DNA of 34,495 bases from Bifidobacterium pongonis (GCF_019331805.1 NZ_JAHBBE010000028.1:1-34495), one strand, 5' to 3'; shown: positions 8,343 to 17,100, counted from the first letter of the stretch. Notes: generated by a model not told the origin, from the sequence alone. Translations and numbers: made by a program.

Positions 8343-9494
8343 CGGAATCGTGACTTCGATGCGCCACGTTCCATCTGAAATGCCGTTGCGCATCGTTCCT
8401 CCCGATATCTCCGCCTGATGACGAAGCAGGCTCAGACCGAAGCCCGATGAGAGCTCGTTGGGGTCACCATCCGCAGGATTGGATTCGGTGATCGCGAGCT
8501 CCGTTGGGGTCATTTCGATGCCGAAATGGTAATCGCCGGATTGCTTCGACATATGGCGGGCGATGTTGGCGTAGATCTCCTTGACGCAGAGCTTCGCCAG
8601 CAGGAAGGTGTCCTCGGGCAGGGGCGCCGAATCGACGCGGAGTGAGATGGTTCCACGGAATCCCATTGATTGCAGATTCCGATCCTGCTCCCGTATGTAT
8701 GCCAGCAGTTCATCCGTGCCATATGTCGATTCGCCGGAGCAAGCGGTGCCGCGATCTTTGCCGGACAAGGTGCGGATAAGGCTGTGCGTGTTGGACAGGG
8801 CGATCTGCGCCACGTCCTTGATACGATCCAGAGTCGCGTTGGTTCCGCCGCTGTCATGCTCGTCATGCGATTGCGCCAGAAGGACGATCGAGGAGAGTTC
8901 GCTGGTGATCGCCGAGTGAAGATCCGACGCTATCAACTGGTTGCGTTCCGTCAGCCTGAGCTGGGAGAGATGCTCCTCATGAGTGAACAGTACGCCGATG
9001 AGGTATGCGACGAAATCGATGGTGGCGGTGCCCACAAGATAATCGATAGGCGTGCCCGACCGATAGGTCTCCAAAGCCTCCATGGTGATCAGGAGAACGA
9101 CGACGGTGACGGAAGGCGCGCGCCGCAGATAGAACGCCAGATACGCGATCGACAGGAACATGCCCCATTCCTCGCTTCCCGCCACAAGGGTGGGGTGGAA
9201 CAGCAGCATGACGTATACGACCAGACAGAACAGACTTGCCGCTACAGGGTGGAAAGCAAGCAGGGCGAGCGTCAGGAAATACACGCTCGCAACCGCCCAC
9301 CCATAGGGGCCGGTGTACAGTGCGCTGAAGGCCCCGATGCACACGAACGCGGATATCGCGATGAATACGAAGCTGATCAGTGCCCGGTATTTCGTCTGAT
9401 TCAGGAAGAATGCGCCGTCGGCGGGGCGCAGCAGGTAGCGGTACAGGAAATCATGCACGCGATCATGCATATTTCGTCTTATGCCACTTGACAA
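8322..9494 (-). CDS. Sensor histidine kinase (NarL-system type)
   Basis: A 390-residue membrane sensor kinase. The N-terminal half has about five to six hydrophobic segments (about 38-60, 66-80, 84-100, 110-122, 128-140, 154-170). Next comes a HisKA_3-like dimerisation helix, ERNQLIASDLHSAITSEL with phospho-acceptor His193, then a degenerate HATPase domain with EIYANIARHM (N box) and SGFGLSLLRHQAEISGG (G box). There is no large extracellular domain, so the signal is probably sensed in or near the membrane. A TTG at 9494 has AGGAG six bases upstream. The alternative ATG at 9470 overlaps the regulator stop as ATGCATGA and would drop eight residues. Forms an operon with the response regulator; convergent with the secreted cysteine peptide gene. 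Confidence 0.87.
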   Translation of the reverse strand: MSSGIRRNMHDRVHDFLYRYLLRPADGAFFLNQTKYRALISFVFIAISAFVCIGAFSALYTGPYGWAVASVYFLTLALLAFHPVAASLFCLVVYVMLLFHPTLVAGSEEWGMFLSIAYLAFYLRRAPSVTVVVLLITMEALETYRSGTPIDYLVGTATIDFVAYLIGVLFTHEEHLSQLRLTERNQLIASDLHSAITSELSSIVLLAQSHDEHDSGGTNATLDRIKDVAQIALSNTHSLIRTLSGKDRGTACSGESTYGTDELLAYIREQDRNLQSMGFRGTISLRVDSAPLPEDTFLLAKLCVKEIYANIARHMSKQSGDYHFGIEMTPTELAITESNPADGDPNELSSGFGLSLLRHQAEISGGTMRNGISDGTWRIEVTIPLLRLAH

Positions 9495-10146
9495 GTGCTT
9501 CTCCTAACGTGGTGGCGCCGAGCTTCGAGCGGGCGCGCATGGTGTATGTTCTTACGGTCGCGGGCCTGACCCCCATATGCTTCGCGACCTCCTTCGAACT
9601 CAAACCGCGGGCGGTGAGGTTCAATGCCGTCATTTCGTTGGGCGTCAGCGTGGTCACCGGATCCGGCGGCATGCTGCTGATGCGGTCGAACGCGTCCTTG
9701 GCCGTTTCGAATTGGCTGTCTTCCTGCGCTGCGTAGGGGAACACGCCGTTCTCCTGCACGCATCTGACGGCCTTGGCCAAAGCCATGAAATCGTTCTTCG
9801 CGATGATGCCCTGGGCTCCTGCCTGCGCCGCGTCCGCTGCGTACATATCCAAGGGATATGAGGTGAACGCGAGTATGTTCGGCGTGGCGCCGACGGTTCT
9901 GAGCCGCTGGCAGAGCATGGTCCCCGGCATGTCCGACAAGGCCATGTCGACGAGGAGCACGTCGGGAAGGTGCCCCTTCTTGCAGCGCGCCAGCGCATCG
10001 TGACCGGTTTCGGACGTCCACAGTATGGTGAGCGTCGGCGTATTCTCGATGAGCTTGCGCAACGCATACAGCGTGATGGCATCGTTATCCACAATCGCGA
10101 GGGAAATGGATTCGCCCCTATCTTCATCAAAAGCCGCTTCTCTCAT
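9463..10146 (-). CDS. LuxR/NarL-family response regulator
   Basis: A 227-residue regulator from ATG 10146; an in-frame ATG at 10194 would add 16 residues and neither start has a clear ribosome site. The receiver domain (about 12-130) has the acidic pocket VDND (19-22), phospho-acceptor Asp67 in LLVDMALSDMPG and conserved Lys117 in GIIAKND. The C-terminal LuxR helix-turn-helix (about 168-227) reads LTPNEMTALNLTARGLSSKE and continues VAKHMGVRPATVRTYTMRAR. Its 3' end overlaps the kinase start, indicating translational coupling. The target genes are not shown by the sequence; the neighbouring small secreted peptide is a candidate partner. Confidence 0.92.
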   Translation of the reverse strand: MREAAFDEDRGESISLAIVDNDAITLYALRKLIENTPTLTILWTSETGHDALARCKKGHLPDVLLVDMALSDMPGTMLCQRLRTVGATPNILAFTSYPLDMYAADAAQAGAQGIIAKNDFMALAKAVRCVQENGVFPYAAQEDSQFETAKDAFDRISSMPPDPVTTLTPNEMTALNLTARGLSSKEVAKHMGVRPATVRTYTMRARSKLGATTLGEALVKWHKTKYA

Positions 10147-10579
10147 GGTTCCGTAGCATACTCCAGACGGTGCTTTACGGAAATCGTTTTTCATATTTGC
10201 AACGATGTTGAGAAGCTGAAAGTGGCTTGAAACAGCTGTTTTGCGGTGTTCCGCACAGGTGCGTCGAACGCGTGGAATGAGGCGTTTTCCATGGGGGGGG
10301 GATTCTTGACGCTCTTGGAATGCGACGGGTACAACATTTGTTGCATTTCGCCGGTTTTCGACTGATGCCGCGTTTCGTGGCGTTAAAGTGGAGCGCGGGT
10401 GAGGCCCTGAACTCAGTTGTGGCTGGTTTGTTGCGGTGCGGCAATGGTTGATTCATCCAGCCACATGCAGTTGCTCGGGCAATGATGACATCGTTCTCAG
10501 CGATGCGGAAAAACGGTACTGTGCAATGGCAGTGACGTGGTTCCGCATCGTGGGTGCGGGTAGCGCTATCTTGGAACCT
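10147..10579. other. TCS-proS intergenic region with G9 tract
   Basis: No convincing gene. It contains a run of nine G at 10293-10301, a TTGACG at 10306-10311 with a TACAAC 18 bp further as a possible promoter, and the dyad CAACA-TT-TGTTG at 10332-10343. A 24-codon ATG frame (10291-10365) spans the G-run but has a poor ribosome site, so it is not called. The promoters of the divergent response-regulator and proS units must lie here. Confidence 0.5.
10567..10572 (+). promoter_or_regulatory. Candidate -10 box for leaderless proS mRNA
   Basis: TATCTT is followed by exactly seven bases (GGAACCT) before the proS ATG. With a usual -10 to start distance, transcription would begin at or next to the A of the start codon. 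No ribosome-binding site is seen upstream of that ATG, which fits a leaderless mRNA. Confidence 0.5.
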
Positions 10580-12403
10580 ATGACTTCCAATACTCTTCGT
10601 ATGTCCACTATGTTTCTGCGCACACTGCGCGAAGACCCCGCCGACGCCGATGTGGTGTCCGACAGACTGCTGCAGCGCGCAGGCTACCTGCGCAAGGCGG
10701 CCCCCGGCATCTGGACCTGGCTGCCGCTGGGCCTGAACGTCCTGAACAAGATCGAGAACATCATCCGCGAGGAGATGGCCTCCATCGACGCCCAGGAAGT
10801 GCACTTCTCCGGCCTGCTGCCGCGCGAGCCCTACGAGGCCACCCATCGTTGGGAAGAGTACGGCGACAACATCTTCCGCCTGAAGGACCGCCATGAGGCC
10901 GACTACCTGCTGGCCCCGACCCACGAGGAGATGTTCACCCTGCTGGTCAAGGACCTGTACTCCTCCTACAAGGACCTGCCGGTGACCCTGTACCAGATCC
11001 AGACCAAGTACCGCGACGAGTTCCGCCCGCGCGCCGGTCTGATCCGCGGCCGCGAATTCATCATGAAGGACGCCTACTCCTTCACCCTCGACAAGGAGGG
11101 GCTGGTCAAGGCGTACATGGATGAGCGCGGCGCATACGAGCGCATCTTCAAACGCCTCGACCTCGACTACGTGCCCGTGCACGCCATGGCCGGCCCGATG
11201 GGCGGCTTCGAATCCGAGGAATTCCTCGCCCCGATGGAGATCGGCGAAGACACCTTCGCGCAGTCCCCGTCCGGCAAGGCATGGAACGTCGAAGCGCTGA
11301 CCACCCCGGAACCGCCCGCAATCGACTACTCCAACACCCCCGCGGCCGAGAAGCGCCCGACCCCGGACGCCGGCACCATCGATCAGATGGTCGCCTTCGC
11401 CAACGCCAACCACCCGCGCACCGATGGCCGCGAATGGGAAGCCTCCGACATCCTGAAGAACGTTGTCATCGCGGTCAAGCATGCCGAGGATGAGAACCAT
11501 GAGGAACCGTGGCGTGAGCTCGTGGTCGTGGGCGTGCCCGGCGACCGTGTGGTGGATATGAAGCGCCTCGAAGCGCAGTTCGCCCCCGCCGAAATCGAGG
11601 AAGCCGCTGAAGAGGATCTCAAGAAGCACCCCGAACTCGTCAAGGGCTATATCGGACCGATGGTGCTCGGCCCGCAGGCTCGCGACGGCAAGAAGGCCGA
11701 GAACGCCGAGGAGACCGGCGACGCGCTGCGCTACCTGCTGGACGCGCACATCGCCCGCGGCTCCGCATGGTTCACCGGCGCCGACGAGGCCGGCGTGGAC
11801 TACTACGACCTGGTGTACGGCCGCGACTTCGAAGCCGACGGCATCGTCGAGGCCGTGCAGGTTCGTCACGGCGATATGAGCCCCGACGGCTCCGGCCCGC
11901 TGAGCTTCGAACGCGGCGTGGAGATCGGCCAGGTGTTCCAGCTGGGCCTCAAGTACTCCAATGCTCTGGGTCTGAAGGTGCTCGACCAGAACGGCAAGGC
12001 CGTCCCGGTGTGGATGGGCTCCTACGGCATCGGCGTTTCCCGTGTGATGGCCTGCATCGCCGAAACGCATCACGACGAGCGCGGCCTGGCATGGCCGTCC
12101 TGCATCGCCCCCGCGCAGGTGCATGTGGTCGCCACCGGCAAGGACGAGAAGGCCTTCGACGGCGCCGAGCAGCTGATCGCCGAACTGGAAGCCAAGGGTG
12201 TCGAAGTGATCTTCGATGACCGCAAGAAGGTCTCCCCGGGCGTGAAGTTCAAGGATGCCGAGCTGATCGGCGTGCCGCAGATCGCCGTGGTCGGCCGCGA
12301 CTACGTGAACGACGGCACCATCGAAATCCGCGATCGCAACGGCGACAACAAGGTGGTGGTTCCCGCCGCCGAAGCCGTGGAGACGCTGCTCAAGCGCATC
12401 TGA
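10580..12403 (+). CDS. proS: Prolyl-tRNA synthetase
   Basis: A 607-residue class II aminoacyl-tRNA synthetase that charges tRNA-Pro. The start MTSNTLRMSTMFLRTLRED and the length match the bacterial (prokaryote-type) ProRS. Motif 2 is visible around QTKYRDEFRPRAGLIRGREF and motif 3 as GSYGIGVSRVMACIAE. Between them is the editing insertion domain (about 225-405) typical of this type. The C-terminal anticodon-binding domain starts near LAWPSCIAPAQVHVV and ends in ETLLKRI. Start ATG 10580 lacks a ribosome site but sits seven bases after a -10-like TATCTT, so the mRNA may be leaderless; an alternative ATG at 10601 is less typical. A single-gene unit followed by a hairpin. Confidence 0.95.
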   Translation: MTSNTLRMSTMFLRTLREDPADADVVSDRLLQRAGYLRKAAPGIWTWLPLGLNVLNKIENIIREEMASIDAQEVHFSGLLPREPYEATHRWEEYGDNIFRLKDRHEADYLLAPTHEEMFTLLVKDLYSSYKDLPVTLYQIQTKYRDEFRPRAGLIRGREFIMKDAYSFTLDKEGLVKAYMDERGAYERIFKRLDLDYVPVHAMAGPMGGFESEEFLAPMEIGEDTFAQSPSGKAWNVEALTTPEPPAIDYSNTPAAEKRPTPDAGTIDQMVAFANANHPRTDGREWEASDILKNVVIAVKHAEDENHEEPWRELVVVGVPGDRVVDMKRLEAQFAPAEIEEAAEEDLKKHPELVKGYIGPMVLGPQARDGKKAENAEETGDALRYLLDAHIARGSAWFTGADEAGVDYYDLVYGRDFEADGIVEAVQVRHGDMSPDGSGPLSFERGVEIGQVFQLGLKYSNALGLKVLDQNGKAVPVWMGSYGIGVSRVMACIAETHHDERGLAWPSCIAPAQVHVVATGKDEKAFDGAEQLIAELEAKGVEVIFDDRKKVSPGVKFKDAELIGVPQIAVVGRDYVNDGTIEIRDRNGDNKVVVPAAEAVETLLKRI

Positions 12404-12490
12404 CCGGTTCCGGCGAACGCTCTGAAGACAGGGCGTAACGGAGCGAGGACGTAGCGGATACGCAACTACATGGCGATTCCCGTCAATGGC

Positions 12491-12521
12491 AATCCCCCGT
12501 ATGCATGGCATGCGGGGGATT
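12491..12521 (+). terminator. Hairpin downstream of proS
   Basis: A 14-bp stem (12491-12504 with 12508-12521, one G-U pair) with loop ATG. Only two T follow the stem, so it is a U-poor terminator candidate for proS. Confidence 0.55.
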
Positions 12522-12590
12522 TCGCGTATGCGGCGGGGCGGTGAGGCTATGAGGTGGCGATGGAGCTGATGGGGGGGCTCACGGCCGTGG

Positions 12591-12627
12591 TGTGGATAAC
12601 ACGGAGGTTATCCACCGGTTATCCACA
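12591..12627. promoter_or_regulatory. Cluster of three DnaA boxes
   Basis: TGTGGATAA (12591-12599, minus orientation of the consensus), TTATCCACC (12608-12616) and TTATCCACA (12619-12627). Two are perfect matches to the DnaA 9-mer TTATCCACA and one differs only in the last base; all lie within 37 bp. They sit about 145 bp upstream of the SSB-paralogue start. There is no dnaA, dnaN or AT-rich unwinding region nearby, so this is not an obvious oriC. DnaA titration or DnaA control of the SSB gene is inferred. Confidence 0.8.
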
Positions 12628-12770
12628 ACACGCCCGGCGAAGGGTGTGTCGACCACAGGGTTCGGTTCCGGTGGCTCGGGGGAGCGGCGGTACGGCATGC
12701 TTGTGGGTACCGCATTGCCTCAACGGCGCGGCGGTGCGGTCCACAACGTTGCCGACGGAAAGGAAACATC

Positions 12771-13448
12771 ATGGCAGGGCAGCAAGGAACGATCACGCTC
12801 ACCGGCAATCTCGGCATGGATCCCGTGAGCTTCTCCCGCGACCCGAACAATCCGGCGTGCTCATTCAACGTGGGAGTCTCCTCCGGGTATTTCGACCAGT
12901 CCTCGCAATCATGGCGATCACGCGAGACCGTATGGATCAAGGTGCGTGCGTACCGAACCCTGGCCACCAATGTGATGCAGTCGTTGCACAAAGGGGATGC
13001 GGTGGTCGTGACGGGGGCGCTGCGCATGGACCGTTGGACGAAGGACGGCGTGAACCGCACCGCGATCGTGATGGACGCCAGTGCGGTCGGGCATGACCTG
13101 AACTACGGCACATCCACGTTCTTCAGAATGAACCGGGCGCAGCAGGGGGACGGCGATATGGGGAATGCCGGTTACGGCGCTCCCGGTGGCGCAAACGCGG
13201 ATGGGGTGAACGGCGTGGGCGTCGATCCCTATGTCGCAGCGGGAGCGCAACCGCAGAACGGTATGCCAAACAATATGCGGAACGGTATGCAAAACGGCGG
13301 CGCTCCGAACGGTTCCGCGCCCAATGGCGCGATTCCGCCCGGAACACCGCCGCAAAACGGTCAATCACCGAACACTGGAGGTCAACAGCATGTGGCGCAA
13401 AGCCAGTTTGAATCTACCGTCGGCCCTGCCGAGGATCCGGAGTTCTGA
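12771..13448 (+). CDS. Single-stranded DNA-binding protein paralogue
   Basis: A 225-residue SSB family protein. The OB fold covers about 1-112, starting AGQQGTITLTGNLGMDP and including VWIKVRAYRTLATNVMQSL and KGDAVVVTGALRMDRW. A long Asn/Gly/Pro/Met-rich linker (about 125-205) follows, with repeated NGMPNN, RNGMQNG and NGSAPNG units. The acidic tip EDPEF resembles the SSB C-terminal protein-interaction peptide (DDDIPF type) but is weaker. The ATG 12771 has an AAAGGAAA site. It is not next to rpsF or rpsR, where the housekeeping ssb normally sits, so it is probably a second SSB used in repair, uptake or recombination. Only 12 bp separate its stop from that of the convergent M13 peptidase. DnaA boxes upstream suggest cell-cycle or replication control. 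Confidence 0.85.
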   Translation: MAGQQGTITLTGNLGMDPVSFSRDPNNPACSFNVGVSSGYFDQSSQSWRSRETVWIKVRAYRTLATNVMQSLHKGDAVVVTGALRMDRWTKDGVNRTAIVMDASAVGHDLNYGTSTFFRMNRAQQGDGDMGNAGYGAPGGANADGVNGVGVDPYVAAGAQPQNGMPNNMRNGMQNGGAPNGSAPNGAIPPGTPPQNGQSPNTGGQQHVAQSQFESTVGPAEDPEF

Positions 13449-13460
13449 CCATGGGAAACA

Positions 13461-15528
13461 TCACCAGATGCGCACGCGATCGGCGGGATCAAGCCACATG
13501 GCATCACCCTCATGCACATCGAACGCCTTGGCGAACAGATCCACATTGCGCACGATGCCGTTGGTGCGGCACTCCGCGGGAGAATGCGGGTCGATCTGCA
13601 GATACTGTTCGGCCAGCTCGTCACGGTTCTTCGTACGCCAAATGGAGGCGTAGCTCAGGAAGAAGCGCTGCAGGCCGGTGAATCCGTCGATGACGGGAGC
13701 GCCGTCGAGAGAGTCTTCGATGGCCTGTGTGGACGCGTCCTTCGCGCGGCCGGCCGCCTCATCGAGCGCGAAGGCGTACGCCTTCAACGCGATGTTGACG
13801 CCGCCGAGATCGCCGATGTTCTCGCCGATGGTGAGCGCGCCATTGACATGAGGTGCCTTGTCCGGCTCGTCAGCGTACTTCTCGGCGAGCTGTGCGGGCA
13901 CGAAGGCGTTGTACTGTTCGATCAGCGCCTTCGTACGGGCTTCGAAGTTCGCCTTATCCTCCGGAGTCCACCAGTCGTGGAGCTTGCCGTCGCCGTCATA
14001 CTGCGAGCCCTGATCGTCGAAGCCGTGGCCGATCTCATGGCCGATCACCGCGCCGATGCCGCCATAATTCGCCGCATCCTCGGCCTGCGGGTCGAAGAAC
14101 GGAGGCTGCAGGATCGCGGCGGGGAACACGATGACGTTCATGGACGGCTCGTAATAGGCGTTCACCGTCTGCGGGTTCATCAGCCATTCGTCCTTGTCGA
14201 CGCTCTTACCGGCCTTGGAAAGCTGGTAGCCCGTCTCGTACAGGGACGCCGACTGCATGTTCCTGGCCAGCGGTGCGTCCTCGCTCACATGCAGCGCCGA
14301 ATAATCGCGCCAATGGTTCGTATAGCCGATCTTCGCGGTGAACTTGCCGAGCTTCTCCAACGCCTTGGCCTTGGTATCCTCGCCCAGCCAATCGGAGTTC
14401 GTGATGGAGGCGCGGTAGGCGTCGATGAGATTCGACACCAGCTGCTCCATGCGCTTCTTGGAGCTTTCAGGGAAATGCCTGCGCACGTATTCGACGCCGA
14501 CATCCTCGCCGCACACGCCGTTGACCAAGCTGACCGCACGCTTCCAACGTTCGCGCTGCACCTTCTGACCGGACAGCACCTTGCCATAGAAGTCGAAGTT
14601 CGTCTCATCGAAACGCGCACTCAGCATGGAAGCCGACCCGATGATCATATGCACACGCGCCCACAGCTTCAGATCCTCCAGATCGCTGGACTGCCAGAAG
14701 GAATCCAAGCCCTCCAGGAAGCTCGGCTCATGCACGATCGTACGGTTCAGAACGGTATGGAAGTCGATCGGCTGATCGGCGGACGCTTCGGAAGCGTCAT
14801 ACGCCTCCTGCCAGGATTCGACCCACGAATTCAGATCGAAATGCGACAACATGGAGGACAGTTCGTCATAACGGGTCGGATTGTAGGTCTTCACCGAATC
14901 GCGGGTGGCGACATTATCCCAATGATGCTTGGCGATCCGCGTCTCGACATCGAGGAAACGCTGCGCCTGCTCGTCCGCGGCGGAGTCGGAAGCGTAGCCC
15001 GCGTTCGCCAGCTGGGCGGCGACCATCTCGACATAGGCGCGGCGGATCGGCTCATAATGATCCTCACGGTAGTACGCCTCATCGGGAAGACCGAGGCCAT
15101 CCTGCTCGATATGCGCGATATTGACATCCGGGTCGCCGGGATCGCCGTAAATGGCCATGCCGAACAGGTCCGGGCCGCCGGCAGGATTGATGAAGCCCAG
15201 CGCACGGGTCAGATCGGCCTTGGTCTGCGCTTCGTCGATGAGATCCAACGCCTCGCGGATCGGCTCGATGCCGGCCTTCTCGATGGCGTCGACGTCAAGG
15301 AAGGAACGGTACAGCGCACGGGACAGCGTGGCAGGGCAATCCTCGTCCTCAAGGATGTCCCTGATCTGGTTCTGCGCATCCTCGGCGAGCTTGTCGAAGG
15401 AGCCATAGCGGGAACGGTCGTCGGGCAGACGGTACGTGTCGATCCACGGCCCGTTGACGTAACGGAACAGGTCGGCGGAAGGCTTGATGACGGATGAGAA
15501 CGATGCCGGATTTCAATGCTTCACTCAT
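13461..15528 (-). CDS. pepO: M13-family metallopeptidase, apparent N-terminal frameshift
   Basis: A zinc endopeptidase of the neprilysin/PepO (M13) family. The catalytic core has VIGHEIGHGFDDQG (HExxH with both His ligands and catalytic Glu) and GENIGDLGG (third zinc ligand Glu). The main open frame has its first ATG at 15248 (595 residues), but recognisable M13 N-terminal sequence continues upstream in that frame without a start codon: SSVIKPSADLFRYVNGPW (about 15497-15444). A plausible start, MSEALKSGI from ATG 15528, lies in another frame and runs out of frame near 15505-15498. Removing one base there gives a normal protein of about 688 residues. So the gene carries either a real one-base frameshift or a sequence error. 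No signal peptide, so cytoplasmic, as for bacterial PepO. The symbol follows the family. Confidence 0.82.
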
Positions 15529-15693
15529 AACGTCAAGCCTAGCCGCAGCCACACCCTTGGCATAAAGCCTTACAAATCGCGGATTCTGTACGTACCGGAA
15601 ACCGCAAACGGCTCGTACCATGGAAAGACGCTTCCCGTGAAAACGGCAAGAGGAACCGGCCGCACGTACCAGCGCGACCGGAAAGGAGGAATC

Positions 15694-16299
15694 ATGACTG
15701 ACTTCAACCCGATGAACAACATGCCCAACGGAGGCATGGACCCGTTCCGTCTCATCGAACAGACGTTGCCGCAACACGCCAAGAACCGCATCCGCGGCAT
15801 GTACGGGGTGATCGGCATCGTATCCATCCTGCTCGGCGCGGCGCTGCTGTTCTGGCCGGGGCGCACCCTCGCCGTCGCGGCCGTCGTATTGGGCATCTAC
15901 CTGCTCATCTCCGGCATGGTTCGCATCGTCACCGCCATCGTCGAACTCGGGCTCCCGGGCGGCTGGCGCGTGCTCGGCGTGCTGTTCGGCGCGCTGATGG
16001 TGGTCGGCGGCGTCATCATCGTCAGGAACACCTCACTGTCCGCGACCATGCTCACCATGCTGTTCACCATGACCGTCGGCATCGGCTGGCTGCTCGAAGG
16101 CATTATGACCCTGTTCGAATGCTGGAACGTGCCAAGCTCGGCATGGGCGGTGATCTACGCGCTGCTCTCCATCGTCGCCGGTTTCGTGGCCCTGTTCAAC
16201 CCGTTCACCTCGACCGTATGGCTGCTGATGTTCGTCGCCATCGCCCTCATCGTGATCGGCATCATGGCCGTTATTCGCGCGATTCGTTTCGGAAAGTAA
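15694..16299 (+). CDS. DUF308/HdeD-family membrane protein
   Basis: A 201-residue membrane protein. After a soluble Asn/Met-rich head (1-32) come six hydrophobic segments in three hairpin pairs (about 37-55, 58-80, 90-110, 114-135, 145-164, 170-192), with repeated GVxxxLLGxxLLFWP-like motifs. This is the duplicated arrangement of the DUF308 (HdeD) family, whose E. coli member is linked to acid resistance. The molecular activity is unknown. ATG 15694 has an excellent AAAGGAGG site three bases upstream. Divergent from the M13 peptidase; map follows 24 bp later but may have its own promoter. Confidence 0.85.
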   Translation: MTDFNPMNNMPNGGMDPFRLIEQTLPQHAKNRIRGMYGVIGIVSILLGAALLFWPGRTLAVAAVVLGIYLLISGMVRIVTAIVELGLPGGWRVLGVLFGALMVVGGVIIVRNTSLSATMLTMLFTMTVGIGWLLEGIMTLFECWNVPSSAWAVIYALLSIVAGFVALFNPFTSTVWLLMFVAIALIVIGIMAVIRAIRFGK

Positions 16300-16310
16300 G
16301 AAGGGTAGCC

Positions 16311-16316
16311 TAGTCT
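16311..16316 (+). promoter_or_regulatory. Candidate -10 box for leaderless map mRNA
   Basis: TAGTCT is followed by exactly seven bases (AGGAACC) before the map ATG, the same geometry as in front of proS. AGGA could also act as a ribosome site for read-through mRNA from the upstream gene, so a leaderless transcript is only one possibility. Confidence 0.4.
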
Positions 16317-16323
16317 AGGAACC

Positions 16324-17100
16324 ATGATCGAAATCAAGACAGCCTCCGAGATCGAGGCGATGAAGCCCGCAGGACGTTTCGTTGCGGGAATCCTCAAGGA
16401 ACTCAAGGAAACCACCAAGGTCGGCACCAATCTGCTGGAAATCGACGAATTCGTGCACAAGAAGATCGTCGACCGCAAAGGCGCCGAATCCTGCTACGTG
16501 GATTACGCCCCGGATTTCGGAACCGGACCGTTCGCCCACTACATCTGCACGTCCGTCAACGACGCCGTACTGCACGGCGTGCCGTACGACTACAGCCTGA
16601 AGGACGGCGATCTGGTCAGCCTCGACCTCGCCATCAGCGTGAACGGCTGGGTCGCCGACTCCGCGATCAGCTTCGTGGTCGGCAACGACCCCGACCCGGA
16701 GGACCTGAGGATCATCAAGTGCACCGAGGAGGCGCTCGCCGCCGCCATCGACGCGGCTCAGGCGGGCAACCGTCTGGGTGACGTCTGCAACGTCATCGGC
16801 GATGTGGCACGCACCTACGGCTACCCGATCAACCTTGAATTCGGCGGCCACGGTGTGGGTCACGTCATGCACGGCGACCCGCACGTGCCGAACGACGGCA
16901 AGGCGCATCACGGCTACAAGCTGCGCCCGGGCCTGGTCATCGCCATCGAACCGTGGTTCCTCAAGACCACCGACGAAATCTACCAGGATCCGAAGGACGG
17001 CTGGACCCTGCGTTCCGAGGACGGCTCCCGCGGCGCACACAGCGAACACACCATCGCCATCACCGACAACGGTCCGCTGATCCTCACGAAGCGCGACTGA
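16324..17100 (+). CDS. map: Methionine aminopeptidase, type I
   Basis: A 258-residue enzyme that removes the initiator Met from nascent proteins. The five metal ligands are present: Asp101 (SLDLA), Asp112 (VADSA), His176 (GGHGVGH), Glu209 (AIEP) and Glu241 (HSEHT). The substrate-binding His84 (LHGVP) and His183 are also present. The length matches the short type Ia form without an N-terminal extension. It starts at ATG 16324 and ends at a strong intrinsic terminator (17132-17168). There is no adk or secY neighbour as in the ribosomal-protein operon form, so it may be a second map gene; this cannot be decided from the window. Confidence 0.95.
   Translation: MIEIKTASEIEAMKPAGRFVAGILKELKETTKVGTNLLEIDEFVHKKIVDRKGAESCYVDYAPDFGTGPFAHYICTSVNDAVLHGVPYDYSLKDGDLVSLDLAISVNGWVADSAISFVVGNDPDPEDLRIIKCTEEALAAAIDAAQAGNRLGDVCNVIGDVARTYGYPINLEFGGHGVGHVMHGDPHVPNDGKAHHGYKLRPGLVIAIEPWFLKTTDEIYQDPKDGWTLRSEDGSRGAHSEHTIAITDNGPLILTKRD

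Larger units (their letters stand above)
12404..12770. other. proS-ssb intergenic region
   Basis: A 367-bp gap without a convincing gene. It contains a 14-bp hairpin (12491-12521), a G7 run near 12571-12577, and a cluster of three DnaA boxes (12591-12627), all listed or noted separately. The promoter of the SSB paralogue should lie downstream of or within the DnaA-box cluster. Confidence 0.6.

Noticed and set aside
10291..10365. Small ORF (24 codons) through the G9 run
   Set aside because: Weak ribosome site and no independent support; kept only as a note on the G-run.
10175..12511. A 778-codon minus-strand open frame opposite proS
   Set aside because: It lies antisense to a complete prolyl-tRNA synthetase and reads as low-complexity Val/Gly/His-rich sequence, typical of antisense shadow.
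12591..12627. Chromosomal origin oriC
   Set aside because: DnaA boxes are present, but no dnaA, dnaN, AT-rich unwinding region or larger box array is seen.
13512..15497. A 661-codon plus-strand open frame opposite the M13 peptidase
   Set aside because: The opposite strand has the HExxH zinc motif and full family character; this frame has none.
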